64,000 nt of DNA. Origin: an uncultured Alphaproteobacteria bacterium. GTDB taxonomy: Bacteria > Pseudomonadota > Alphaproteobacteria > MPNO01 > UBA2964. The stretch's first letter is position 1, and the number at the start of each line of letters is the position of its first letter. A program made the translations under genes and the position numbers. Positions 48,325-57,573 of the stretch are shown here, in pieces. A model generated the notes under the pieces. That model was not told where the DNA came from and ran no database searches. It was given only the letters and a program-made list of their open reading frames with translations. The stretch spans positions 2,863,391-2,927,390 of the forward strand of contig OX638326.1 in NCBI GenBank assembly GCA_951812775.1, written 5' to 3'.

Positions 48325-49083
48325 ATGTTTAGAAAACTGTTCGGTAAGGGACGGCAAGACGTCCAGCCTCCGTCAGCACCAGAAGCCGCCCGCATCTATG
48401 TTATCGGTGATATTCATGGGCGCGTCGATCTTTTGCAGGATATTCATCGGCAAATTCTGGAAGACGCTGCGACGGTTCCCGCACTTCGCAAGTCAGTAAT
48501 TTATCTTGGCGATTATGTCGACCGGGGTGATGCTTCTCGTGCGGTTATCGATTTACTGGTCAGTGACCCGCTTGCCGACCTGAATCCTGTTTACCTGTCT
48601 GGAAATCACGAACAGATGATGGTCGCCTTTCTCGAAGATATTGCGATTGCCGGCATGTGGCTTAGCAATGGTGGAGATTCGACTCTGCTCAGCTATTCAG
48701 TTGGAATGCCGACCGACAAGACCGGTGACGAGAAGTTACGCAGTATGCAAAGGGACTTTCAGGTGAAATTACCACCGGCCCATCTCGAATTTTTGCGCAA
48801 ACTAGAACTCTATCATGTTGAAAAGGATTACCTGTTTGTGCATGCAGGCGTTGCGCCGGGAGTCCCTCTCGAGGAACAGGGCAGCGAAGACTTGCTATGG
48901 ATTCGAGAAGAATTTCTACGTTCGAAAGCACACCACGGCCATTGCGTTGTTCACGGCCATTCAATTGTTGATATGCCCGAATTTTTACCCAATCGAATCG
49001 CCATTGATACCGGTGCCTATTACAGCGGGCGGTTGACCTGTCTGGTGCTCGAAGGGCAAGAGCGCCGGTTTCTACAAACCTGA
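48325..49083 (+). CDS. metallophosphoesterase (PPP-type serine/threonine phosphatase-like)
   Basis: The 252-residue cytosolic enzyme has the calcineurin-like metal-binding set: GDIHG (28-32), GDYVDRGD (62-69), GNHE (93-96) and later HAGVAPGVP and HGHS. The family cleaves phosphoserine/threonine or dinucleoside polyphosphates. It stands 17 nt before the nucleotidyltransferase-like gene and in the polysaccharide locus, where a role in controlling the tyrosine kinase or substrate levels is a guess. Confidence 0.9.
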   Translation: MFRKLFGKGRQDVQPPSAPEAARIYVIGDIHGRVDLLQDIHRQILEDAATVPALRKSVIYLGDYVDRGDASRAVIDLLVSDPLADLNPVYLSGNHEQMMVAFLEDIAIAGMWLSNGGDSTLLSYSVGMPTDKTGDEKLRSMQRDFQVKLPPAHLEFLRKLELYHVEKDYLFVHAGVAPGVPLEEQGSEDLLWIREEFLRSKAHHGHCVVHGHSIVDMPEFLPNRIAIDTGAYYSGRLTCLVLEGQERRFLQT

Positions 49084-49099
49084 CCTCGGAGCGACGATC

Positions 49100-50185
49100 A
49101 TGTCGTTTGGTCTTAAAGAAAAACTCCTCAACCTCTGGCCGCTTTTTTCACTTACTGAAGACACGACATTGCCCAATAAGCTCGAGGGCCTTGTTGACGC
49201 GGTAGATGAGTTGGCAAATCTGATTTCACCGACTCTTGCTGCCTATATTCTGGAAGAAGCCCAAATCAAATTGGACCAGCCGATTCTTGATCCGCGACGG
49301 GTTGCCGAGAATCGGTTGCTTGCAAAATTCTCACTGTCACAGCAACGTCACTGGGCAAAGATCTTGTCGGAGTCAGATATTGATGTTGTTTTTCTGAAGG
49401 GCTTCGCCAATGGGCATAGTTTTTATCCCGACCCGATTTTACGGCAACAGGGCGATCTCGATTGTCTAATTCGCAGTCGTGATCTACAGCCCACAATAGA
49501 CCTTCTGGTCGGGCATGGGTTTGAATTCCGTGCGGGGCCGTTGAATCGCTGGGGCGCAATTTCTGATGCCAGTTTTATGCCATTCGTTCGCCATGACGGC
49601 AGCTGCGATCTCGATATTCATGTGCATCCAGATTGTTACCCCGCCTATTGCTCCCTGACGACAGAGAGGGTGTTTGCAGCTGCGAGGCTTGTGGATGCAG
49701 GCGGGTCTGCCGTCCGGGTGCCGTCGCGTGAACATGCATTGCTTTTGTGTGTGACGAACGCTGCAAAGGATAAGTTCGACCTTTTCAGTATCCGCAAAGT
49801 GATCGATGCGATGGTCTTGATACGGGCGACGACGAACCTCGATTGGCAAAAAGTCATTGACCTGGCCGTGGAAGGGAACTTTCTGGTGCCCACACGTGCT
49901 TTCTTTTCTTTGTTGGTTGCCTTGGGTTTCCCCCGGTCATCAATTCCCGAGACACTCCTGATTCCACTATCGCGATGGCATCATAAATCATTCTTGACCG
50001 TTGTGCGGCGCTTCCAGGCTCTCTTCCCCGGTGACCCTTATATGTTGCCAATTTTGTGGCGCGAATGGGCATTGTGTGCAGAGCCTGCTGTCGCGCTTCA
50101 TAATTTGCGACTCAGGGCGCAGGAGATATTAAGGCCCAGAACGGGAATTCCTGAAGGGGCACCGCGAAGTGCAAAACAATCCTGA
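49100..50185 (+). CDS. nucleotidyltransferase-like protein of polysaccharide loci
   Basis: The 361-residue protein matches the uncharacterised nucleotidyltransferase family found in exopolysaccharide and lasso-peptide loci. It has ILSESDIDVVFLKGFANG, the metal-binding pair in LRQQGDLDCLIRSRDL (GDLD) and, later, SCDLDIHVHP, the usual DxDxH-type end of the fold. Substrate unknown. It is in the same direction and close behind the phosphatase. Confidence 0.75.
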   Translation: MSFGLKEKLLNLWPLFSLTEDTTLPNKLEGLVDAVDELANLISPTLAAYILEEAQIKLDQPILDPRRVAENRLLAKFSLSQQRHWAKILSESDIDVVFLKGFANGHSFYPDPILRQQGDLDCLIRSRDLQPTIDLLVGHGFEFRAGPLNRWGAISDASFMPFVRHDGSCDLDIHVHPDCYPAYCSLTTERVFAAARLVDAGGSAVRVPSREHALLLCVTNAAKDKFDLFSIRKVIDAMVLIRATTNLDWQKVIDLAVEGNFLVPTRAFFSLLVALGFPRSSIPETLLIPLSRWHHKSFLTVVRRFQALFPGDPYMLPILWREWALCAEPAVALHNLRLRAQEILRPRTGIPEGAPRSAKQS

Positions 50186-50268
50186 TCGACCAACGGCTAT
50201 TATTGATGCTAAACATCATGGCGGGTTCGGGGAATGGTCCAACATTTAGCGTAGTATGGTAACAAAAT

Positions 50269-51219
50269 ATGGTCTCTGATAAACGGGTTCTTATTACAGG
50301 CGGAGCGGGTTTTATTGGTTCGCATTTGTGTGAACGGCTTCTCGATGCAAATTACGATGTTCTTTGTATCGACAATTATTTTACTGGCTCCAAGGATAAT
50401 GTCGCCCACCTGATGCAAAACCCGCATTTTGAGTTAATGCGGCACGATGTGACCTTTCCGCTCTATATTGAGACCGATGAGATTTATAATCTCGCCTGCC
50501 CCGCCTCACCGGTGCACTATCAGTTTGACCCTGTCCAAACCACCAAGACCAGCGTGCACGGTGCCATCAATATGCTTGGCCTTGCCAAAAGGGTTAGGGC
50601 GAAAATTTTTCAGGCGTCGACCAGCGAAGTATATGGCGACCCGGAAGTCCATCCTCAGGTCGAGAGTTATTGGGGGCGTGTAAATCCGATTGGTCCGCGC
50701 GCTTGTTATGACGAGGGCAAAAGGTGCGCGGAAACTTTATTTTTCGATTATCGCCGCCAGCATAACCTGATGATCAAGGTTGCCCGCATTTTCAACACTT
50801 ACGGTCCGCGTATGCACCCCAATGACGGTCGCGTTGTATCGAATTTTATTGTCCAGGCCTTACGAAATGATCCCGTGACAATTTATGGCAATGGCGAGCA
50901 GACCCGTTCATTCTGCTACGTCGATGATCTTGTTGAAGCGTTTATTCGGATCATGAATACTGATGACGATTTCACCGGACCGGTGAATATCGGTAATCCC
51001 AATGAGTTTACGATCCGGGAACTAGCAGATGCCGTGATCGAATTAACGGGCTCCAAGTCAGAGATTATTTCAAAACCCCTGCCGGCGGATGATCCCGTCC
51101 AGCGCCAACCGGACATAAGCGTCGCGCGTGACAAGCTCGGCTGGGAACCGACGATTCAGCTGAGAGAAGGGCTGCAAAAAACGATTGCTTACTTTGACGA
51201 ACGTTTATCGTCGAGTTAG
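50269..51219 (+). CDS. UDP-glucuronate decarboxylase (UDP-xylose synthase)
   Basis: This 316-residue SDR enzyme converts UDP-glucuronate to UDP-xylose, supplying xylose to the polymer. It has the nucleotide motif GGAGFIGSH at 11-19, the catalytic Tyr147 and Lys151 (YDEGK), Ser/Thr118 and Glu120 (STSEVYGDP), and the UXS-specific segments [10 protein letters not shown] and [17 protein letters not shown] [14 protein letters not shown]. It is intact. It converges on the repeat-unit polymerase gene with a 5-nt gap. Confidence 0.93.
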   Translation: MVSDKRVLITGGAGFIGSHLCERLLDANYDVLCIDNYFTGSKDNVAHLMQNPHFELMRHDVTFPLYIETDEIYNLACPASPVHYQFDPVQTTKTSVHGAINMLGLAKRVRAKIFQASTSEVYGDPEVHPQVESYWGRVNPIGPRACYDEGKRCAETLFFDYRRQHNLMIKVARIFNTYGPRMHPNDGRVVSNFIVQALRNDPVTIYGNGEQTRSFCYVDDLVEAFIRIMNTDDDFTGPVNIGNPNEFTIRELADAVIELTGSKSEIISKPLPADDPVQRQPDISVARDKLGWEPTIQLREGLQKTIAYFDERLSSS

Positions 51220-51224
51220 TCCAG

Positions 51225-52676
51225 CTAATAATTCAGGGCGCGGGCGCGCGGCCGACGCGTGCTGCGCTTGGTCTGCGTGCGAATAAAGAAGCCAACAACG
51301 TAATACAGAATAACGTGGTAAATAATTCCTGCGACAACCAGGGAGAAGTTTGATTCCACGCGGAACAGGCCAGAGAAAATCGATACCGAGAACACAGCAA
51401 GCCAGTCACCTACATGGCGCCCATTCATGAAGTAGCAAATGACCCAATAGACCTAGGATATAATAAACATACCCAGCACCACGCCGATGATGCCGAAATT
51501 AACGTATAGTTCCACAAGTTGTGGAAAGTTAATTGACGTCGTCGTATCGTCGATTGCCAAAATTTGATACATGTGGCCAAACAGCTGACCCAACTTGGGG
51601 TCGGGTTTGTCCGGCAAGATGACACGCGGCACCAATTTCCATATCAAATCTTTATAGCTGAGCCCGTACAGGTAATCGACGCGCTTCGGTGTCATGTCCA
51701 TGACATGCGCGAACATGTATGAGATATCCAGGCGAACACCGAGTGCCTAGAGGGCAAATTTTAAGACCTCGGGATCGGCAGTAACGGCCTGGGCAGCAAT
51801 CTTGCCAAATTTAGCACTATTCTCGGCGGCGTCTCCAAGCCCTTCCTGCTCGACCTTGGCGCTATGGGCGTCCCATACCTGGTCCCGGAATTCGAATTTG
51901 GCGTACATGAACGGGAACAGCGCCATAATTGCGAGAAGAATAACGATCCAGGGTATTTTCTTTTTTTCATCGATATAGGTCATGATGACGGCAAGACCAA
52001 AGCTCGCGATCGGACCTGAGTTTCCGCCTGAAATCGACAGTCCGAGATAGGCGGGTACAAAAAAGCACCAGATCATTATCGAGAACGGTCTCGGCATCTG
52101 TTTCCGCATTTGCAGAATGTAAAAGGCGAGAATGCCGACAATGGAAAAGTTGGCGAGGAAGTTGATGAGCTGACCAGCGCTTGAGGTATCCAAACCGGTC
52201 TTCATCCCGAGGAGACCAAAAAAACCGACAAAGAAAAATATCAGAGAGATTTTCCGGGCACTCTTGGGTTCCCAGTCTAATTGCATGTGCGGAATGTATT
52301 GCAGGACGAGATTGATGGGCCGCGTGTAATATCCAACCACCAGCGCGAGCACACCGAAAAAGGTAACTATCGCTGGCTTCATCAAATCTTTGTAGGTGAG
52401 GTAGTCAAAGATGACTGTGTGCTGAATCGTATAGAACGGATACAGCGTGTAGTGAATGGCATAGACCAGACAAATCAGTTGGAAAAACGGAAGTCGGTCT
52501 GTCGGTTTGAACAGATACAATGTCATCGGCGTAAAGCAGACGATCAAAGTCATCGTGTAGACGATATGAACAGTGTCGTATTTACCGGCCGCTGCAGGAA
52601 TCGAGTTCAACAGAAGAATTGTGGCTGCAGACACACAGAAAAAGATCAGACCGGGAAGTGGAGATTTCGCGTACAT
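51225..52676 (-). pseudogene. oligosaccharide repeat-unit polymerase (Wzy-like) with two in-frame TAG codons
   Basis: The reading frame from 52676 to 51225 is continuous over 484 codons but for TAG at 51747-51749 and TAG at 51453-51455. About twelve hydrophobic segments, including LACVYAIHYTLYPFYTIQ-type loops near the start, match Wzy-like repeat-unit polymerases. After the first TAG the protein continues with LDISYMFAHVMDMTPKRVDY, WKLVPRVILPDKPDPKLGQ and NFGIIGVVLGMFIIS. The natural end is also TAG. The enzyme polymerises repeat units in the periplasm. As written only the first 309 residues would be made, without the catalytic periplasmic loop. Confidence 0.75.
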
Positions 52677-52682
52677 CTATAG

Positions 52683-52856
52683 GCTGAGTCTATACCTGAT
52701 CTTGGAGGACTTAAGTTGCCACCATGACTGTATTCAAAACTTATTATACAGGCTTTATATAGGAATTTATTGGCGAAATGTTCGATGATCTTATTTTTTT
52801 GTTCACCGGCATTTTCACAGATACTTCTACAAAACGTATAAATATCAACTATTTCG
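52683..52856. other. intergenic region between divergent polysaccharide genes
   Basis: These 174 bp separate the polymerase-like gene from the GT4 remnant and should hold promoters for both. It is AT-rich, with no hairpin or repeat that I can support. Confidence 0.5.
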
Positions 52857-53801
52857 ATGATATTCAGTACTGTACGGTCCGATCAATTTGATTTACCAGT
52901 TGGCATTATGGCCGAACAGCTAGCAACAACCGTCGCGACCATCAGCCGCTTTCATTCATTTGAAGTCGCGTTGCAACTTCAGAAACGCGGGGCGCTCAAG
53001 AGGATTTATTCCGGATTGGCGCGACGTTTTTTGCGCCGCTATCCCGTTGAGGCAACGGCGCTCCATACATTTCCCTAGTATCAAACACCCTTGGAGGCGG
53101 CCCAACGCTTTAAATTATTGTCACCCGCCAGGTCCATTATCAGAATGAATTATTGCGGGCGGAATATGCGATGCTCGATCTGCCTTATCAGCCAATTTCT
53201 GAGCGGATGATTGAACGCGAGCAGCAGGAATATGATCTCGCCGATGCGATTGTTATGCCGTCAGGGTTTGCCGAACGGAGTTTTGTGGAGCGCGGCTATT
53301 CCGGGGGCGAAGCTCCGTATCGTTGGCAACGCAACACGTGAAACGACAGCCTTGCTTGAACGCTTTCCAGTGAAAAACATTGAAGTCCTGGGCCCACAAT
53401 TTCAGCCCGAGGTCGTCCGCCATATGTCGCGGGCCAGTGTCCTGGTGTTGCCCAGCATTCAGGAAGGTATGGCGTTGGTGCAGGCTGAAGCGATGGCCTG
53501 TGGTTGTCCGGTGATCGCCAGCATCAGTACCGGCAGTGAAGACCTTTTCACCGACGGTGAAGAAGGGTTTATTCTGGCGCCGGGTGATGTGGAGGGCTTG
53601 GCGGCCAAAATGGCACAATTTTCTGAAGAGCGATATTTATGCGATGAGATGGGCGCCAAGGGTATTCTGCAGGCACAAAACATAGGTGGCTGGGACGGAT
53701 ATGGCGACACATTGACGGCGCTATGTTGCGAGCTTGCCAAAGCCCGTGGCCACGATGTCAGCGTTTCTAAAGTGGCTTCAGTGGCCTCGGAAAAGACGTA
53801 G
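52857..53801 (+). pseudogene. degraded GT4-family glycosyltransferase (two apparent deletions, one TAG, frameshifts)
   Basis: Three pieces of one GT-B protein can be read. The first (52857-53075) has ATISRFHSFEVALQLQKRG and ends at TAG in FP*YQTPLEAAQRF, where related proteins usually have FPW. The second (to 53341, another frame) has RQVHYQNELLRAEYAM and DLADAIVMPSGFAERSFVERGY. The third (53211-53801) has GAKLRIVGNATRE, VLVLPSIQEGMALVQAEAMACGCPVIAS and STGSEDLF. Between pieces 1 and 2, and between 2 and 3, about 50-70 residues that the family normally has are missing. The gene is beyond simple sequencing error. The end overlaps the convergent flippase end by 24 bp. Confidence 0.7.
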
Positions 53802-55252
53802 CGCCCGTGATTTGATCCAGTCGCGTTCGCTTTCTCTAAAGCCCAAAAATAAACGGCGGGTGCAATTAGAAGCGCCCAGATCACTCCCGCCGCTAGAATA
53901 CTAATTAGAGTGTCGCTGCCCACGATGAAGAGGGCAACCCAGGCAGATATGGCGCTGATGATAAAGGCTGAAATGGCTAATGCCTGTCCCAGAAAGATTT
54001 GCCGCACAGGATTTTCTTTGACGATGCGTGCTGCATGGAACGGTACAATAATCGATAGCACGCAGGTCTCAGCAATAAGAATTGCCCCAGGCGGCCCCGG
54101 CTAATGATGGTCCGGCGCAGACAGTGGGTGCGAGGGGTGGCCAGAAAATATCGCCGGAGAAAGCGAGCTTGCCGATAGTCCACAGCCCGAAGAAGGGGGG
54201 CCGATAACGGCGATCAATCCGCCGAGAAACCCACAACAACATCCGGAAACCCGAGATACAAATTTGTAAAGACGGGAAAGGGCATCCCAGTCTTCCTGGG
54301 CGAATTGACGGGCACCCTCCACGCCGAGCACTTGCATAAATTCCGCCGTGACATGTTTTGCCAAGCTGGTGAGTGTACGGATGGTGTTGTAGGCGGCAAT
54401 CGTCGCGCCGGAGGACGCCAGCGCTGAAATAAGCAAAACCGTCCCGTGGATCGTCAGGGCCATCGCGGCCGGCACGATCGCATAAGCGGGGCCAATCGAC
54501 AGGGCCTTGCGAAAGGCTGCTTTGTCCGGCAACGCAATGCCGTAGTGCAATGCAGGGTATCGGCGCCTTTGATGAATGATGACACCCAGCCAGGTGACGA
54601 GCGCGATGGCGGCGTAGACCAGCGCGAGAATATTGGCAGCAACACCAAAGGAAAGTATCGTCGCAATGCTGACAATCAGGCCAATACGCATCAGATTGCT
54701 GACCATCACGCTGATCACAAATTCACCATGGGCGCGGTAAACCGAGCTTATAAACCCGAAGGGCAACATCAGGAGAAAATAGGCTGACAGGAAACAGAAA
54801 ACCTGTGCCGCCGATAACGCTGAAAGGGTCTTTAGATTAAGGAGGTCTGGCCAGGATACCGAATATCCGATGCCTAAAACGATGATCAAACCCAGCGTAA
54901 TCAATGTTGCGTAGAAGAAAGTGCCTTGTTTCAGCAGCGTTGAAAATTCGGCCTGTTCTCCGCGTGCAGGTGCTTGTTGCAGCGCATTGCCATAATAGGC
55001 GCTTAGTCCGATATCGAGCAGCCCGATAAACCCTTCAGTGGACAGCAATACAAGCCAATCCCCGTACTGGGTCGGGCTCCAGAACAGGAGGAACACCGGG
55101 ACGAGCAGAATTTGTTCGCCAAGAATTATCGCCGTCCCAACGGCTTTTCCGGCGACGCCCTGGATCAGCCGTCGATGGATACCTGCCTGTTCCTGTAGAT
55201 TGGGCGGCGGCGATTGAGGAGGGGGGGGGGGGGGGGCGTTGGTCCCTGTCAC
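53778..55252 (-). pseudogene. polysaccharide flippase (Wzx-like), frameshifts and 5' poly-C tract
   Basis: The start GTG at 55252 overlaps the preceding gene's stop (GTGA). The intact first part to about 54195 has many hydrophobic segments: AIILGEQILLVPVFLLFW, STEGFIGLLDIGLSAYYGN, LMLPFGFISSVYRAHGEF. After a C6 run at 54195-54200 the frame changes: the coherent protein continues as FFGLWTIGKLAFSGDIFWPPL in another frame, then returns near 54075 to CVLSIIVPFHAARIVKENPVR and changes again near 53845 to ESERDWIKSRALRLFRGH, ending at 53778. The true protein is about 490 residues. It flips lipid-linked repeat units across the inner membrane. Confidence 0.75.
55221..55236. repeat. 16-base poly-C (poly-G on + strand) tract in flippase gene
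   Basis: Sixteen consecutive G on the plus strand read as C16 in the coding direction, and encode prolines in a short Pro-rich N-terminal tail that starts at residue 7 (APPPPPPQSPPP). At this length the frame is open. Adding or losing one base would put the flippase out of frame within 20 codons. This is the structure of a slipped-strand contingency locus. Confidence 0.8.
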
Positions 55253-56457
55253 CTTTGGTCTTTCGACAGGAAATAGTTGAGGCCATTTTTGAGCCCCTCA
55301 ATATCCTCCCGGAAGCCCCAGTTCTCGATAATTTCCAGACTCCTATTCCCCATTTTTTTGGATAGTTCGGGGTCGGATACGATCTTGCTTAATGAGTCAG
55401 TAAGGGCGTCAACATCACCGGCCGGAAATACGTAGCCATTCTCGCCATCCCGAATGAGGTCAAAAACCGACCCGACCTGGTCACTGGCGACAACAGCCCG
55501 GCCCGCCGTCATAACCTCATTGACCACCAATCCCCAGGGTTCGAGAAAGGACGGTAGGACGAAAACATCACAGAGGCTGTAAAAGGAAGGCAATTCCGAT
55601 TGATTTCGAAAACCGGTAAATCGTACAGCCTCTTCAATACCAAGGGCTTCGACCTGTTGTTCAAGGCGCTCACGCTGTTCTCCATCGCCAACCATCACGA
55701 GATAGGGGCGGTGGTTTTTCGGTTCTTTGTTCAAGCGCGCAATCGCTTCAACCAGATCGGCAGGCCGTTTGCGTTCCATGAATTTGGAGGCATATAGAAC
55801 AACAGGTCTTCCCGGCTCGAGGTTGAGTTCTTCTCGTAAAGCGTCCTGGTGGGCACCGACTTTAACGGCTTGATCGCGGAAATATTGATTATCAACGGTA
55901 TAGGGCATCGGGAAGATATTTTCCTCCTTCATGCCATGGGCGAGATAATATTCTTTATTGGCAGACCCGATGACCAGCCAACCCTGGCAAATTCGCCGCA
56001 GGGCAAAAAAGAAGAAATGTTTTATGAAATTCTTGAGCGGGCCGCGTGCCGCGCTGTATTCCCAGGCTTCATCACGATTGAGGACGACCAGACCCATCAT
56101 TCGCGCGCGTAACATCGCGATCATGTGGTAAAGCCGCATATAGCCGTGCACCCAAAGGGCGTCGAATTGGCCCTCTTTAAGGGCTTTCGGCAGGCCGCTG
56201 TTAAGAGGCCGGATTGCCGTTGGGGGTCCCTCATCGCCATAGGATTTGAGAAAGACGTGTTTGTATCCCTCAAGGAGCGGTGTGTCCCATTCGATGACCT
56301 GGCCAAAGCCTTCATCGACATGTTTGCGCGTCGAGATATCACTGCAAAAGAAAACCGTTAGATCAATATCGGGATCCGCAGCGATTTGGCGCAAAAGCGG
56401 CGCCTGATACTGGATCGGGTGACTGACAAGATAAGCCAGGCGGATTTTACGGTTCAT
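55249..56457 (-). CDS. GT4-family glycosyltransferase
   Basis: The 402-residue GT-B protein has an N-terminal domain beginning RLAYLVSHPIQYQAPLLRQI. The C-terminal nucleotide-sugar domain has VLYASKFMERKRPADLVEAI, VMVGDGEQRERLEQQ, RFTGFRNQSELPSFYSLCDVFVLPSFLEPWG with the family EX7E (EPWGLVVNE) and GENGYVFPAGDVDAL. Intact. Its stop overlaps the flippase start (GTGA), so expression of the flippase is coupled to it. The sugar donor cannot be read. Confidence 0.92.
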   Translation of the reverse strand: MNRKIRLAYLVSHPIQYQAPLLRQIAADPDIDLTVFFCSDISTRKHVDEGFGQVIEWDTPLLEGYKHVFLKSYGDEGPPTAIRPLNSGLPKALKEGQFDALWVHGYMRLYHMIAMLRARMMGLVVLNRDEAWEYSAARGPLKNFIKHFFFFALRRICQGWLVIGSANKEYYLAHGMKEENIFPMPYTVDNQYFRDQAVKVGAHQDALREELNLEPGRPVVLYASKFMERKRPADLVEAIARLNKEPKNHRPYLVMVGDGEQRERLEQQVEALGIEEAVRFTGFRNQSELPSFYSLCDVFVLPSFLEPWGLVVNEVMTAGRAVVASDQVGSVFDLIRDGENGYVFPAGDVDALTDSLSKIVSDPELSKKMGNRSLEIIENWGFREDIEGLKNGLNYFLSKDQR

Positions 56458-56590
56458 ATTAACAACGCTTACTTAAAGTCGCCTGCTTTAACAAATATCA
56501 GACAAAAAGTGACGACAGTACTCTACAGAATACCGGGTGTTACCGTCCTTGGCGAAACAAATCGCGCCTGCGTTTGAATTATATCTTCGG

Positions 56591-57558
56591 TCACTTCAAG
56601 AGTGAATTAAAAGCGTCTTCGACGTCGTCGTTGGGAATCAAGGTTATATTGGTCTCCCCAGCAGCCTCCCGCATTGCCGTCGGCGTGCCGCCAGACCATT
56701 GCAGGCCCGGATAAAGGATCCGGTGTTGTGAGCCACAGGGAAACCAGATACCGGGTTTGGCATGGGTGCCGAAAACGCAAACAGATGGCGTCTCAACGCT
56801 GGCGGCCAGATGCATGGGGCCACTGTCATGACCCAAAACACACGGGCTTCTTTCATGACAACTGCACTCTCACGCGGAGTCAGCTTGCCACAGAGATCAA
56901 GAGTTGGTCCGGTCCATCCCTTTGCAGCTTGTTTTGATCGTTCACCGTCATTGGGGCCACCGAGAAACGCCAACCCGAGTTGAGGGTTGGCGCGGGAAAT
57001 GTTCGCTAGCAGATCAGCCCAGCGATTATCTCCCCAGCTCTTAAAATCGATTTTTGCGCCGATACTAAACGCGATGAAATTGTCTTTACCACGCCACTCG
57101 GACAGTGCCTTCCGCGCGCCTTCTTCTTCGGCGGTGGTAAAATTCAGGGACCAGCTTTCTGCGCTGTCCAGGTCGACATCACCGACTTCGGCGACGCATC
57201 GCGCCAACCGAGAGGCTTCGGGCTCCCATAGACCTAATTCGGAATTTTGGCGGTGGGTACGGAGATCGGCTGTTGCTGGCACGCCTAATATCTGCCGGGC
57301 GCCACACATTTTTAAAAATATTATATCCCGGAACTGGACGAGGTTGCCGCGTGGCTCATTAAGATAAATCACCAAATCCGGCCCCCAGTCGCGGATTTGG
57401 TGCCGCAGCTGGTTCAGGGCGCCAAAGTCGCGGCGTTCGGCATTGGCATATTTTTCTGCCAGCATATGAAAAACCGGCAAGGCAACGACGGTGTCACCAA
57501 GACTGCCCATGCGATAGATCAGAAGTTTTTTTACGTCAGACACAGCTGGTTTTCCCAC
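56591..57558 (-). pseudogene. GT9-family (heptosyltransferase-like) glycosyltransferase, frameshift and short internal deletion
   Basis: The N-terminal part has the GT9 start LLIYRMGSLGDTVVALPVFHML and later FIAFSIGAKIDFKSWGDNRWADL. The frame breaks near 56840 (EARVFWVMTV), and the correct C-terminus continues in another frame as GHDSGPMHLAASVETPSVCVFG to 56591. Near the N-terminus the sequence AERR joins directly to RDFGALNQL, where I expect about 35 more residues. The gene may be defective on both counts. It starts 15 nt after the asparagine-synthase stop. Confidence 0.7.
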
Positions 57559-57573
57559 AAATTAAAATGTCGC

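Noticed and set aside
53253..53618. Minus-strand frame over the GT4 remnant
   Set aside because: The GT4 motifs are on the plus strand, and the minus frame has no recognisable domain.
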